Shown in pieces: positions 15,433 through 23,256 of a stretch of DNA of 64,000 bases; position 1 is the first letter of the stretch; the number at the start of each line of letters is the position of its first letter. The position numbers were made by a program, and so were the translations under genes. Origin of the DNA: JAKFWI01 sp031399165 (GTDB lineage: Bacteria > Pseudomonadota > Alphaproteobacteria > Caulobacterales > Aquidulcibacteraceae). Location of the stretch: the NCBI GenBank assembly GCA_031399165.1, contig JANNOO010000001.1:30473-94472 (forward strand). The letters are read 5' to 3'. Under the pieces are notes generated by a model. The model ran no database searches. It saw only the letters and a program-made list of their open reading frames with translations, and was not told where the DNA came from.

Positions 15433-16788
15433 GTGACAGAGCGCGCAAAAACCATCGTCTGGTTTCGCCAGGATTTGCGGCTGACAGATAATCAGGCCTT
15501 CGCCGAGGCGGCGCGACGCGGCGCCGTCGTCCCGGTGTTTATTCTCGACGAAATAACGCCCGGCGTACGGGCCTGGGGCGGCGCCAGCCGGTGGTGGCTG
15601 CACCATTCCCTCAACACGCTCAGCGCTCGGCTCGGCGGGCTGGCGCGGCGGCGCGGCGATCCGGCGGTGATCCTGCCCGCGCTGGCAAAAGACATTGGCG
15701 CCGATGCGATTTACTGGAACCGGCTTTACGATCCCGGGGCGGTGAACCGAGATGCGGCGATCAAGAGCGATCTCGCCGCACGCGGGATCGATGCGCGCAG
15801 CTTCAACGCCGCGCTGCTGCATGAGCCGTGGGAAATTCGCACTGGCGCGGACGGCCCGTACAAGGTGTTCACGCCGTTCTGGCGCGGCGCGCGCGCGCTG
15901 CCCAAAGCCGCGCCCGCGCGCGCCTCAAAGTTTACGCTGGCGGATTTGCCGGCAAGCGAAGCGCTTGCTTCGTGGGGCTTGCTGCCACAGCGGCCGGACT
16001 GGGCGCGCGGATGGGACAAAATCTGGACGCCGGGAGAAGAAGGCGCAGCCAAGCGCTTGAAGGCGTTTCTGCGCGATGGCTTGCACGGCTATGCCGAAAA
16101 GCGCGACCGGCCTGATATTGCCGGCACGTCGCGCCTGTCGCCGCATCTGCATTGGGGTGAAGTGTCGCCGCGCCAGATCTGGGCGGCAGCGCAGAGCGCG
16201 GCGGGGGAGGATCACGCACTCGAACGCGCCGCGGAGAAATTTCTCAGCGAGATAGGCTGGCGCGAATTTGCTCACCATTTGCTGTTTCACTTTCCGGAAA
16301 TGGCCAGCCGCAACTGGCGCACGAGTTTCGACGCCTATCCCTGGCGCTCGTCGGCCAAAGATTTGCTGGCGTGGCAGAAAGGCATGACCGGCTATCCGCT
16401 GGTCGACGCCGGCATGCGCGAATTGTGGGCCACGGGCATTATGCATAATCGCGTGCGCATGGTGACGGCGAGCTTTCTGGTGAAGCATTTGCGGATCGAC
16501 TGGCGCGAAGGCGAAAAGTGGTTTTGGGATACGCTGGTCGATGCGGACGCGGCGAATAATGCGGTGAGCTGGCAATGGGTCGCCGGCAGCGGCGCCGACG
16601 CCGCGCCATATTTCCGTATCTTCAATCCCAGCGAACAGGCGCGAAAGTTTGACCCAGATGGCGTCTATGTGAGGAAATGGGCGCCGGAATACGGGACGGA
16701 CGCTTATCCCGCACCGATCGTGGACCACGCCCAGGCGCGGGCGGCGGCGCTGGCAGGCTACGATCTGGTCAGGGGTGCGGGCGGCTAG
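15433..16788 (+). CDS. phrB: Deoxyribodipyrimidine photolyase
   Basis: This 451-residue enzyme repairs UV-induced pyrimidine dimers using light and FAD. The N-terminal antenna domain begins KTIVWFRQDLRLTDNQAF. The C-terminal FAD-binding domain shows SPHLHWGEVSPRQIW, WREFAHHLLFHFPEM, TGYPLVDAGMRELWATGIMHN and NAVSWQWVAGSGADAAPYFR, all typical of class I CPD photolyases. The length is normal. GTG 15433 is preferred because the protein then starts just before the first strand; a TTG at 15415 would add six residues. Neither has a clear ribosome site. Divergent from the spermidine-synthase-like gene. Confidence 0.95.
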   Translation: MTERAKTIVWFRQDLRLTDNQAFAEAARRGAVVPVFILDEITPGVRAWGGASRWWLHHSLNTLSARLGGLARRRGDPAVILPALAKDIGADAIYWNRLYDPGAVNRDAAIKSDLAARGIDARSFNAALLHEPWEIRTGADGPYKVFTPFWRGARALPKAAPARASKFTLADLPASEALASWGLLPQRPDWARGWDKIWTPGEEGAAKRLKAFLRDGLHGYAEKRDRPDIAGTSRLSPHLHWGEVSPRQIWAAAQSAAGEDHALERAAEKFLSEIGWREFAHHLLFHFPEMASRNWRTSFDAYPWRSSAKDLLAWQKGMTGYPLVDAGMRELWATGIMHNRVRMVTASFLVKHLRIDWREGEKWFWDTLVDADAANNAVSWQWVAGSGADAAPYFRIFNPSEQARKFDPDGVYVRKWAPEYGTDAYPAPIVDHAQARAAALAGYDLVRGAGG

Positions 16789-16841
16789 GCGGCGGCGGCG
16801 CCTTGCGGCACAATGCGCGCATTGATTCGGGCGAGGCGCGC

Positions 16842-17282
16842 GTGGCGACGATCTATCTTCTCAACGGGCCAAACCTCGACATGCTCGGCGTGCGCGAGAC
16901 GGCGATGTATGGCCACGCCACGTTGGCCGAGATAGAGCAAAGCGTGAGCGCCGCAGCGGCCAGGCACGGCCACACGATCGTTGCGCGGCAGACCAACGCC
17001 GAACACGAGATGATCGAACACCTTCACGAAGCGCGCACCGAAGCAGCGGGCGTGATCATCAACCCGGCGGGGTTCAGCTATCATTCCGTACCCGTTCTGG
17101 ACGCGCTGAAAATACTGAAATGTCCGGTGATTGAGGTGCACATCACCAATCTGCACAAGCGCGATGAAAAATGGCGCGTGAACTCGCTTATCTCCGGCGC
17201 CGCTACAGGTACGATCAGCGGCCTGGGTGCGCACGGCTATGTTCTGGCGCTTGAGCACATTGCGCAGCTGCTGGCGAATTAA
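16842..17282 (+). CDS. aroQ: Type II 3-dehydroquinate dehydratase (variant active-site loop)
   Basis: A 146-residue protein of the class II dehydroquinase family, which converts 3-dehydroquinate to 3-dehydroshikimate. The start motif LLNGPNLDMLGVRETAMYG holds the family Asn, Arg and catalytic Tyr, and VIEVHITNLHKRDEKWR holds the Glu, His and Arg. The loop that normally reads THTSVALRDA reads SYHSVPVLDA, so the usual active-site His is Tyr with His shifted by one, and the Arg is Leu. It may be a divergent dehydroquinase or a paralogue with a changed substrate. The GTG start at 16842 matches family length. It follows the photolyase by 53 nt. Confidence 0.85.
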   Translation: MATIYLLNGPNLDMLGVRETAMYGHATLAEIEQSVSAAAARHGHTIVARQTNAEHEMIEHLHEARTEAAGVIINPAGFSYHSVPVLDALKILKCPVIEVHITNLHKRDEKWRVNSLISGAATGTISGLGAHGYVLALEHIAQLLAN

Positions 17283-17287
17283 GTTCG

Positions 17288-18778
17288 CTAGTTCGTCGGA
17301 ATGATAAAGCTGCCGCTGGCTGCGCCTTCGGGCCAGCGCTGAGTGACGGTTTTCTGGCGCGTGTAGAACAGCACGCCATCGCGTCCGTATTGATTGAGAT
17401 CGCCGAACGCCGAGCGCTTCCAGCCGCCGAAGGAATGATACGCCACAGGCACCGGGATCGGCACGTTGATCCCTACCATCCCGACCTCCACCTGATCGGC
17501 AAATTCACGTGCGGCAGCGCCGTTGCGCGTGAAGATTGCGACGCCATTGCCGTATTGGTGACGGCTGGGCAGCGCAATCGCCTCCTCAAGCGATGCAGCG
17601 CGGACGATCTGCAGCACCGGGCCGAAAATCTCTTCCTGGTATGAACGCATCCCCGGCGCGACGCGATCGAACAGGCTCGGGCCAAGGAAAAACCCATCCT
17701 CAAAACCCTGCAGTGCGAAGCTGCGGCCATCAACGACCAGTTCGGCGCCCTCTTCGAGTCCCATCTGGATATAGCCTTCCACGCGCGCTTTGTGCGCCGC
17801 GCTGACCACCGGCCCAAATTGCGCGTCCGCATCGGTGGACACGCCGACGCGCAGAGCCCCGATCGCGCGCACGAGTTTTTCGCGGAGCGCCGCCGCCGTC
17901 TTTTCGCCAACAGGCACGACGACCGGCAGCGCCATGCAGCGTTCCCCCGCCGAACCGAAAGCGGCGCCGCAAATCTCTTCCACGGCCTGATCGAGATCGG
18001 CGTCCGGCATGACGATGCCGTGGTTCTTGGCGCCGCCCATCGCCTGGCAGCGTTTGCCCGCCGCCGCTGCGCGCACATAGATTTCATGCGCCACGTCGGA
18101 AGAACCGACGAAGCTTACCGCCTTGATCGCAGGATGATCGAGGATGGCGTCAACGACCTGCTTGTCGCCATGGACGACATTGAGCACGCCCTCCGGCGCG
18201 CCGGCTTCGATCATCAGTTCCGCCAGGCTCACGGGCACGGAGGGCGCTTTTTCCGAAGGTTTCAGGATAAACGAATTGCCCGCCGCGATCGCCGGGCCGA
18301 ACATCCACATCGGGATCATCGCCGGGAAATTGAACGGCGTTATACCGGCGACCACGCCGAGCGGCTGGCGCAGCGAATAGACATCGATCCCCGGCCCGGC
18401 GCCCTGAGTGTATTCGCCCTTGAGCAAGGCCGGGATGCCGCAGGAAAATTCGATCACGTCGAGCCCGCGCTGAATATCGCCGCGTGAATCGGCAATCACT
18501 TTGCCATGTTCCGAGGAAAGCAGCTCTGCCAACGCGGCCATGTTGGCTTCGATCAGACGCTTGAACTCAAACATCACACGCGCGCGCCGCTGCGGATTCT
18601 GCGCCGCCCAACCCGGCTGCGCCGCGGCGGCGCTGGCGACGGCTTTTGCCAGCAATGCGCTATCGGCAAAGCCCACGCGCGCCTGCACACTGCCCGTGTT
18701 CGGATCGAACACGTCGCCCCATCGTGAAGCGTCAGGTGAAATGGCGCCGCCATCGATATAGTGCGGGATCATGCGCAT
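17288..18778 (-). CDS. mmsA: CoA-acylating methylmalonate-semialdehyde dehydrogenase
   Basis: The 496-residue enzyme oxidises methylmalonate or malonate semialdehyde to propionyl- or acetyl-CoA in valine, pyrimidine and inositol breakdown. The aldehyde dehydrogenase fold is complete: PFNFPAMIPMWMFGPAIAAG, SFVGSSDVAHEIY and the MMSDH signature FGSAGERCMA with catalytic Cys281, then NVPIPVPVAYHSFGGWK. The start at ATG 18778 gives the family length. Earlier starts add sequence with no family match. It stands alone, without other valine-pathway genes nearby. Convergent with aroQ with a 5-bp gap. Confidence 0.95.
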   Translation of the reverse strand: MRMIPHYIDGGAISPDASRWGDVFDPNTGSVQARVGFADSALLAKAVASAAAAQPGWAAQNPQRRARVMFEFKRLIEANMAALAELLSSEHGKVIADSRGDIQRGLDVIEFSCGIPALLKGEYTQGAGPGIDVYSLRQPLGVVAGITPFNFPAMIPMWMFGPAIAAGNSFILKPSEKAPSVPVSLAELMIEAGAPEGVLNVVHGDKQVVDAILDHPAIKAVSFVGSSDVAHEIYVRAAAAGKRCQAMGGAKNHGIVMPDADLDQAVEEICGAAFGSAGERCMALPVVVPVGEKTAAALREKLVRAIGALRVGVSTDADAQFGPVVSAAHKARVEGYIQMGLEEGAELVVDGRSFALQGFEDGFFLGPSLFDRVAPGMRSYQEEIFGPVLQIVRAASLEEAIALPSRHQYGNGVAIFTRNGAAAREFADQVEVGMVGINVPIPVPVAYHSFGGWKRSAFGDLNQYGRDGVLFYTRQKTVTQRWPEGAASGSFIIPTN

Positions 18779-18904
18779 GACCGCCGTATCGCCCCTGGCG
18801 CGGCGTCCGGCAAGTCCCGGCATTGGCGAGATGCGCGTTGTGCTTGAACCGTCCAGCGCAGAGGCACACACTGGCTGGCGGCGGCCGGGCTTGAGGAGAG
18901 CGCT

Positions 18905-19342
18905 ATGAAAGTTCAGGAAGCCATGACCCGCGATGTCCAGATGGTCGCCCCCACGGCCAGCTTACGCCACGCCGCTGAAATCATGGCGCGGGGCGATATC
19001 GGCTGGCTGCTGGTATCCGAAAATGACCGCCTGATCGGCGCCATCACCGACCGCGACATCGCCGTGCGCGCGGTGGCCGCCGGCAAGGATCCCGCTGCCA
19101 CCGTTCGTGATGTGATGACGGCTGAAGTCAAATATTGCTTCGAGGACGAAGATATCGAAGCCGTCGCCCGAACTATGGGCGAAGTGCAGGTGCGCCGCTT
19201 GCCGGTGCTAAATAGAGAAAAGCGGCTGGTCGGTATTTTGTCGCTGGCTGATGCGGCTTTAGCTTCGCATGCGGCGGCGGTTGGCGACGCGCTATCTGCA
19301 ATCGTCGCGCCGGGCGGGGAGCACTCGCAGACGCTGCATTGA
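18905..19342 (+). CDS. CBS-domain pair protein
   Basis: The 145-residue cytoplasmic protein consists of two CBS motifs (about 1-60 and 70-130) and nothing else. The sequence shows TDRDIAVRAVAAGKDP between the repeats and RRLPVLNREKRLVGILSLAD in the second. Such stand-alone CBS pairs bind adenine nucleotides and sense energy state or ionic strength. The target is unknown. A ribosome site (GAGGAG) lies 7 nt before the ATG. It is divergent from mmsA and convergent with the M23 peptidase gene. Confidence 0.88.
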   Translation: MKVQEAMTRDVQMVAPTASLRHAAEIMARGDIGWLLVSENDRLIGAITDRDIAVRAVAAGKDPAATVRDVMTAEVKYCFEDEDIEAVARTMGEVQVRRLPVLNREKRLVGILSLADAALASHAAAVGDALSAIVAPGGEHSQTLH

Positions 19343-19356
19343 GAGCGGCTGAGCTA

Positions 19357-19956
19357 TCAATTGGTCTGAAGCCGGCCCGCGCGCAGCGACGGATAGGGAT
19401 TGAACGCCTTCCCCTTCCACCATCTGCCATCCTCGATCGCGCGCTGGATTTCGAAATGCAAGTGCGGGACCGGCGCATTGCCGGTCATGCCCACGAACCC
19501 GAGCACCTGCCCGCGTGTCAGCTGATCGCCTTCCTTTATGTCCGGCGCGTAACGTTGCAGGTGCGCGTAGTAAAAGATGAATCCTCCATCGGAGCTGAGC
19601 TGATAAAGCGTGACTCCGCCACGGTCACTGTTGAACAGTTTCAGCACCTTGCCGGGCGCGGCGGCGCGCACCGGCGTTCCGGCCGGCGCCATGATATCGA
19701 TGCCCTGATGCACACGCCCGGCCGAGCGCGACGCGCCCCAGGTATCGACAAGCTGGCTCCCGCTGACGCCATAAACTGGCAGAAGCAAGCTATCGCCGGT
19801 TTCCGCAGGCGATGGCGGCGCGGGCGTTACGGCATTGGGAGATGAGGCGCCGCCTGCCCTCGGCGTATACATCAGCCGCACTTGCAACATGGCAAGCGCC
19901 GCCATCGTCACAACGACAAGCAGCGTGATAACAAAGGCCTTTGTTGTCGCAGTCAC
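19357..19956 (-). CDS. M23 family metallopeptidase (murein endopeptidase)
   Basis: A 199-residue protein with one N-terminal membrane anchor (about 7-29) and a periplasmic LytM/M23 domain. The zinc motifs are present: HQGID (HxxxD) and HLHFE (HxH), so an active peptidoglycan endopeptidase is expected. It starts from GTG 19956. It is one of three adjacent cell-wall genes with the DUF882 and L,D-transpeptidase genes, though the three are not in one operon. Confidence 0.9.
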   Translation of the reverse strand: MTATTKAFVITLLVVVTMAALAMLQVRLMYTPRAGGASSPNAVTPAPPSPAETGDSLLLPVYGVSGSQLVDTWGASRSAGRVHQGIDIMAPAGTPVRAAAPGKVLKLFNSDRGGVTLYQLSSDGGFIFYYAHLQRYAPDIKEGDQLTRGQVLGFVGMTGNAPVPHLHFEIQRAIEDGRWWKGKAFNPYPSLRAGRLQTN

Positions 19957-20052
19957 GGACTACTAACCACCCACGCGTACGCCCGTTCCCTGCCGCACAA
20001 ATGTTATCCTTAGGCTTCGGCTGCGCCTTGCGGTCGCAAAAGCGCCCCAGAT

Positions 20053-20625
20053 ATGAGAGAATCACTCTTGATAAACCGAGGGATCGTGTTGCAACGACGT
20101 TCATTCCTGCAAATGGCCGGATCTGGCCTCGTCGCCGCCTGTTTCGCTGATGGCGCATTTGCCGCGCCGTTCGCTCCAGTACAGACGCGTGAAATATCGC
20201 TGCTCAACACTCACACCGGCGACAAGTTCGCGGGAGCCTATGTCGATAAGGGCATGTTCGTTCCGGACGCCCTGGCGCAAATCAACCGCGTGATGCGCGA
20301 TCACCGCACGAATGAAGTTCACACCATCGATCCGGCGCTTCTCGACCTTTTAAGCGATCTCAACGGCGTGCTGGAGGCCAAGGCGCCGTTCCAAATCATC
20401 TCAGGCTACCGCTCCCCCACCACCAACGCCAAGCTGCGGGACGCGAGCGAGGGCGTGGCCACTCGCAGCCTTCACATGGATGGCAAGGCGATAGATATCC
20501 GCGTTAAGGGCGTGGAATGCGCAGATCTGCGCGATGCGGCGCTGACCATGAAACGCGGTGGCGTGGGCTTTTATCCCGCCTCCGATTTTGTCCATGTTGA
20601 CACAGGCCGCGTGCGCCGATGGTGA
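20053..20625 (+). CDS. DUF882/M15 family murein peptidase (YcbK/MepK-like), Tat-type signal
   Basis: The 190-residue protein has an RRSFLQMAG twin-arginine-like signal followed by a hydrophobic stretch. The catalytic core shows ISGYRSPTTNAKLR, SLHMDGKAIDIRV (zinc His and Asp) and FVHVDTGRVRRW (second His), the pattern of the peptidase M15 subgroup that includes MepK, an endopeptidase for 3-3 crosslinks. The next gene encodes an L,D-transpeptidase, the enzyme class that makes such crosslinks. The start may be ATG 20053 or a GTG at 20086 with GGGA just upstream. Its TGA abuts the convergent gene's TGA in TGATCA. Confidence 0.88.
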   Translation: MRESLLINRGIVLQRRSFLQMAGSGLVAACFADGAFAAPFAPVQTREISLLNTHTGDKFAGAYVDKGMFVPDALAQINRVMRDHRTNEVHTIDPALLDLLSDLNGVLEAKAPFQIISGYRSPTTNAKLRDASEGVATRSLHMDGKAIDIRVKGVECADLRDAALTMKRGGVGFYPASDFVHVDTGRVRRW

Positions 20626-21573
20626 TCAGCCGCGATCTGGCAGGACTTTGCTCGCCGCTCCGATCTCAATGAACGTTACGGGCACGCCCGCTTTCACTGC
20701 GCGCGCCACTTCCGTAGCGTCCCAGTTTGTCAGCCGCACGCATCCATGAGAGAGCGCCTTGCCGACGAGGCGTGGTTCGGGCGCGCCATGAATTCCGTAC
20801 GTATCCAGCGTTAGATCGATCCAGACAGCACCCACCGGCGAATTCGGCCCAGCAGCAATGGTCAGCTTCGGCACGTCCTTCTTGTCGAAAGATGGCAGCC
20901 GCGCAGCATCGTAGTGATAGGTCGGATTAAACGCGATGGCGTTCACCGCATAAACGCCGGTCGGCGCGGGCTTGTCCGTGCTGCCTACCGTTGCCGGATA
21001 GGAAGCGATCAGCTTTTTCGAAGCATCATAGGCGCGCAGAACATTTTTTCCCTTATCGACTTCGATCGACGCGATCTCGATGCTGAGATCGCCGCCGGCG
21101 TTAGCGACCTGAATTTGAGTACCAGCCTTGAACTCGGCCGTTGGGTTGAGAGCGCGCAGGAACCTTTCATCCATATGAAATTTTTCGGCTATGGCTTCAG
21201 CGGCGCTGGCATGTCCTAGCCGCTCCAGCTTCGCCATTTTCTCGAGATCTTTGGGGATCGCGGTGAACGGACCTTTCACATCCTCTGCAGTGATCGTGTA
21301 TGCAACCAGCGCTGCGGCGCCATCAGCGCTGGCGAGCGCCTCGAGCATGGCCGCGTCCGCCTTGCCGGTGCGTGGCAAGCCGTTGGTTTCCTGCCAAGCG
21401 TTGATCGCGCGGCTTAAATTGCTGCCGGCCAGGCCATCGATTACCCCCGGCGAAAAATGTGCGCGATCCAGCAGAACCTGCGTGCGCACCAGGGATTCAT
21501 TGTACGCCGCGGCGTGTGCCGCGAAGGGCGCGAGGGTGGCGAATAGAAAAGCGCAGAGCGGTCTGGTTAACAT
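20626..21573 (-). CDS. L,D-transpeptidase (YkuD domain) with peptidoglycan-binding domain
   Basis: A 315-residue exported protein with a signal peptide ending in APFAAHAA, a peptidoglycan-binding-like region (about 30-80) and a YkuD catalytic domain. The catalytic motif GIHGAPEPRLVGKALSHGCV carries the nucleophilic cysteine. It crosslinks murein or attaches proteins to it in the periplasm. ATG 21573 is chosen because AGGAGG lies 6 nt upstream and a signal peptide follows directly. A longer frame reaching 21747 adds only non-signal sequence. Stop codons of this gene and the convergent DUF882 gene abut with no spacer. Confidence 0.93.
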   Translation of the reverse strand: MLTRPLCAFLFATLAPFAAHAAAYNESLVRTQVLLDRAHFSPGVIDGLAGSNLSRAINAWQETNGLPRTGKADAAMLEALASADGAAALVAYTITAEDVKGPFTAIPKDLEKMAKLERLGHASAAEAIAEKFHMDERFLRALNPTAEFKAGTQIQVANAGGDLSIEIASIEVDKGKNVLRAYDASKKLIASYPATVGSTDKPAPTGVYAVNAIAFNPTYHYDAARLPSFDKKDVPKLTIAAGPNSPVGAVWIDLTLDTYGIHGAPEPRLVGKALSHGCVRLTNWDATEVARAVKAGVPVTFIEIGAASKVLPDRG

Positions 21574-21690
21574 TCGCGGCCTCCTAAGGGGTGAGCAATA
21601 GAAGCGCCGCGGTGACTTTATGTTCCGCGGCGCGCTGATGATGGCGGAACAAGCGCGCGCCGCGCCGGGTTTCCCTGGCAAGGAGCCTTT

Positions 21691-21897
21691 ATGCCAAAGA
21701 GATCGACCAGCGCCGGGCCGAAACCCGCGACCGCTAAAAATCGCCAACCGGCCGAGCGTGAGAGCGATAATATAAGCAGCGGCGCCGCCGCCTCGCCGCG
21801 CGATGCGCAGCGCACAAACGCCAAGGACAGTTACGGTCCTTTCGGCAGGGGCGATCGCGAGCCCCAGCGCACCAACAAGGCGCCGCGAAAGCCTTAG
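21691..21897 (+). CDS. Small basic hydrophilic protein of unknown function
   Basis: A 68-residue hydrophilic, lysine- and arginine-rich protein with many serines and prolines, probably disordered. The ATG at 21691 has a strong site AAGGAG 5 nt upstream, which is the main reason to accept it. No known family is recognised. It is divergent from the L,D-transpeptidase, and its TAG stop overlaps the TAA of the convergent small gene in TTAG. Confidence 0.55.
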   Translation: MPKRSTSAGPKPATAKNRQPAERESDNISSGAAASPRDAQRTNAKDSYGPFGRGDREPQRTNKAPRKP

Positions 21898-22160
21898 GCG
21901 GAAACAACAATTTTAAATTCGCGTTTGGGCCGGTTTGAAACGGCGACTGTGCGCCACGCAGGAGGAAGAAGCGCGGCCGCGATGATCCGGCGAACCATCC
22001 ATCGATCGTCAACCAGATCGGCGTCGCACCAGGCCAGCCCTGACGGGATAAGGCTATCGAGTTCGCCGCAACGCTCCAGCAATTGACAAGCGCCGTCTTG
22101 CCCGCGCGACAGCGTCCAGTACGAGCCTTCCGATCCCATGCGCCTCAGTTTCACGTTCAT
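21894..22160 (-). CDS. Small hypothetical protein
   Basis: An 88-residue frame from ATG 22160, with no membrane segment and no recognised motif. It has a normal mix of residues, including several Trp and Cys, which speaks for a real protein. No clear ribosome site is present. It overlaps its convergent neighbour by four bases at the stop codons. It may be a false frame. Confidence 0.4.
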   Translation of the reverse strand: MNVKLRRMGSEGSYWTLSRGQDGACQLLERCGELDSLIPSGLAWCDADLVDDRWMVRRIIAAALLPPAWRTVAVSNRPKREFKIVVSA

Positions 22161-22364
22161 GGGGACAAAATACCGATCGGGGCAGCCAGGTTCCCGGGTA
22201 CCTTTACTTTAAACCTTTATACAATCCTGGCTAGCATATCTGGCGTATACAATCGATCTGGCGACGTGCGCTTGAACGGCCTGCGTTTGTTTCGGCGCGG
22301 CTCATCGCTTCACATGCACCAGGCGCTGAACAGCTGTTCGCTAAGGCTGCCGTCACTCGAGAGC
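22161..22364. other. AT-richer intergenic region with a direct repeat
   Basis: About 200 bases hold a 9-bp direct repeat TATACAATC at 22218-22226 and 22246-22254, 28 bp apart, in a locally AT-rich stretch. It may contain the promoter of the small gene ending at 21894. No RNA gene is seen. Confidence 0.4.
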
Positions 22365-23255
22365 CTATTGCGCCAGTAATGACTTTAGCGCGTGGCGCAG
22401 CGCGAGAGCGGCGCCGATAGGCTGCACCCTGTTGGAGTCACGAAAAATGAGGTCCCGGGCAATCGAAGGCGCCGCCCGCCAGCCGGGCACGAAGCGACCG
22501 TGCTGATCAATAGCGGCAAGCACCCGTATACGAGGCGTCGGTATGCCGTTGATCTGACTGCGGGCGGGCATGTCGGATCTCGCTATAGCTCTCACCAATT
22601 CTTCCCCCGCGCTGTCGCCTCCAGTCTTCTTCATCATGAGATGCAAATTGCCGCCAACCGGCCGGGTATGGCGCACACGGATTTGGTCGATGACCGCCGA
22701 CGACTTAACTGCGTCGCCTGCCAATTCCGCTGCGATCCGTGGCCAAATGAAATCGAGACCGAAACCGCTGCGGGTCGTTTCTAGCATCGGTAAAACCCGT
22801 TCAAGCAGTCGCCGGCTCAGCATAGGCGCCATGATCTCCACGAGATTGACGTACCTTAAGCGGAAGCTTGAATTACCCAATGTGATCAGGTGAGAGTAAT
22901 AGGATTGTGTATCAAGAGCGGGCTGGAACAACTCAAGCGCATATTCCTGGCCAGCAGCGACTAGACGGTCGATATCGCCCCCCACACAGTCAATGTCGTC
23001 GTCCGGAAACCAGAAATAGTCGTAGCTGGCGAGCGTTTCGGGATAATTGCGAAAGAAATCGAATAGGCCGTCCCATTTGCCGCCCTTTTTGCGGTGAACG
23101 CAAACAGCCTCCGGGAAAAGCCGGTCAGCATCGTCGCCGTAATAGCTAACCGCGACATCCACGTTTTTTCCGCCGCGAGCCCAATTCCCGTGCAAGCTCG
23201 CGTCGCCGCACCGAACGACCGCCAGAGCACGCGCGGGAAAATTGGCGCTGCTCAT
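22365..23255 (-). CDS. DUF707 protein, candidate GT-A glycosyltransferase
   Basis: The 296-residue protein matches the DUF707 family in VSYYGDDADRLFPEA, SYDYFWFPDDDIDC, FQPALDTQSYYSHLITLG, MAPMLSRRLLERVLPML, FGLDFIWPRI and VRHTRPVG. FPDDDID looks like the metal-binding DxD motif of GT-A glycosyltransferases. Its ATG lies one base after the glf stop, so it is co-translated with UDP-galactopyranose mutase. This suggests it uses UDP-galactofuranose or acts on a galactofuranose-containing glycan. That function is inferred; the family has no established reaction known to me. Confidence 0.82.
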   Translation of the reverse strand: MSSANFPARALAVVRCGDASLHGNWARGGKNVDVAVSYYGDDADRLFPEAVCVHRKKGGKWDGLFDFFRNYPETLASYDYFWFPDDDIDCVGGDIDRLVAAGQEYALELFQPALDTQSYYSHLITLGNSSFRLRYVNLVEIMAPMLSRRLLERVLPMLETTRSGFGLDFIWPRIAAELAGDAVKSSAVIDQIRVRHTRPVGGNLHLMMKKTGGDSAGEELVRAIARSDMPARSQINGIPTPRIRVLAAIDQHGRFVPGWRAAPSIARDLIFRDSNRVQPIGAALALRHALKSLLAQ

Positions 23256-23256
23256 T

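Noticed and set aside
15244..15822. Long N-terminal extension of the spermidine-synthase-like frame
   Set aside because: It runs into the photolyase gene and lacks family character; ATG 15243 has an excellent ribosome site.
22218..22254. 9-bp direct repeat TATACAATC
   Set aside because: Two short copies in an AT-rich stretch are not enough to call a mobile element or defined operator; recorded as part of the intergenic region only.
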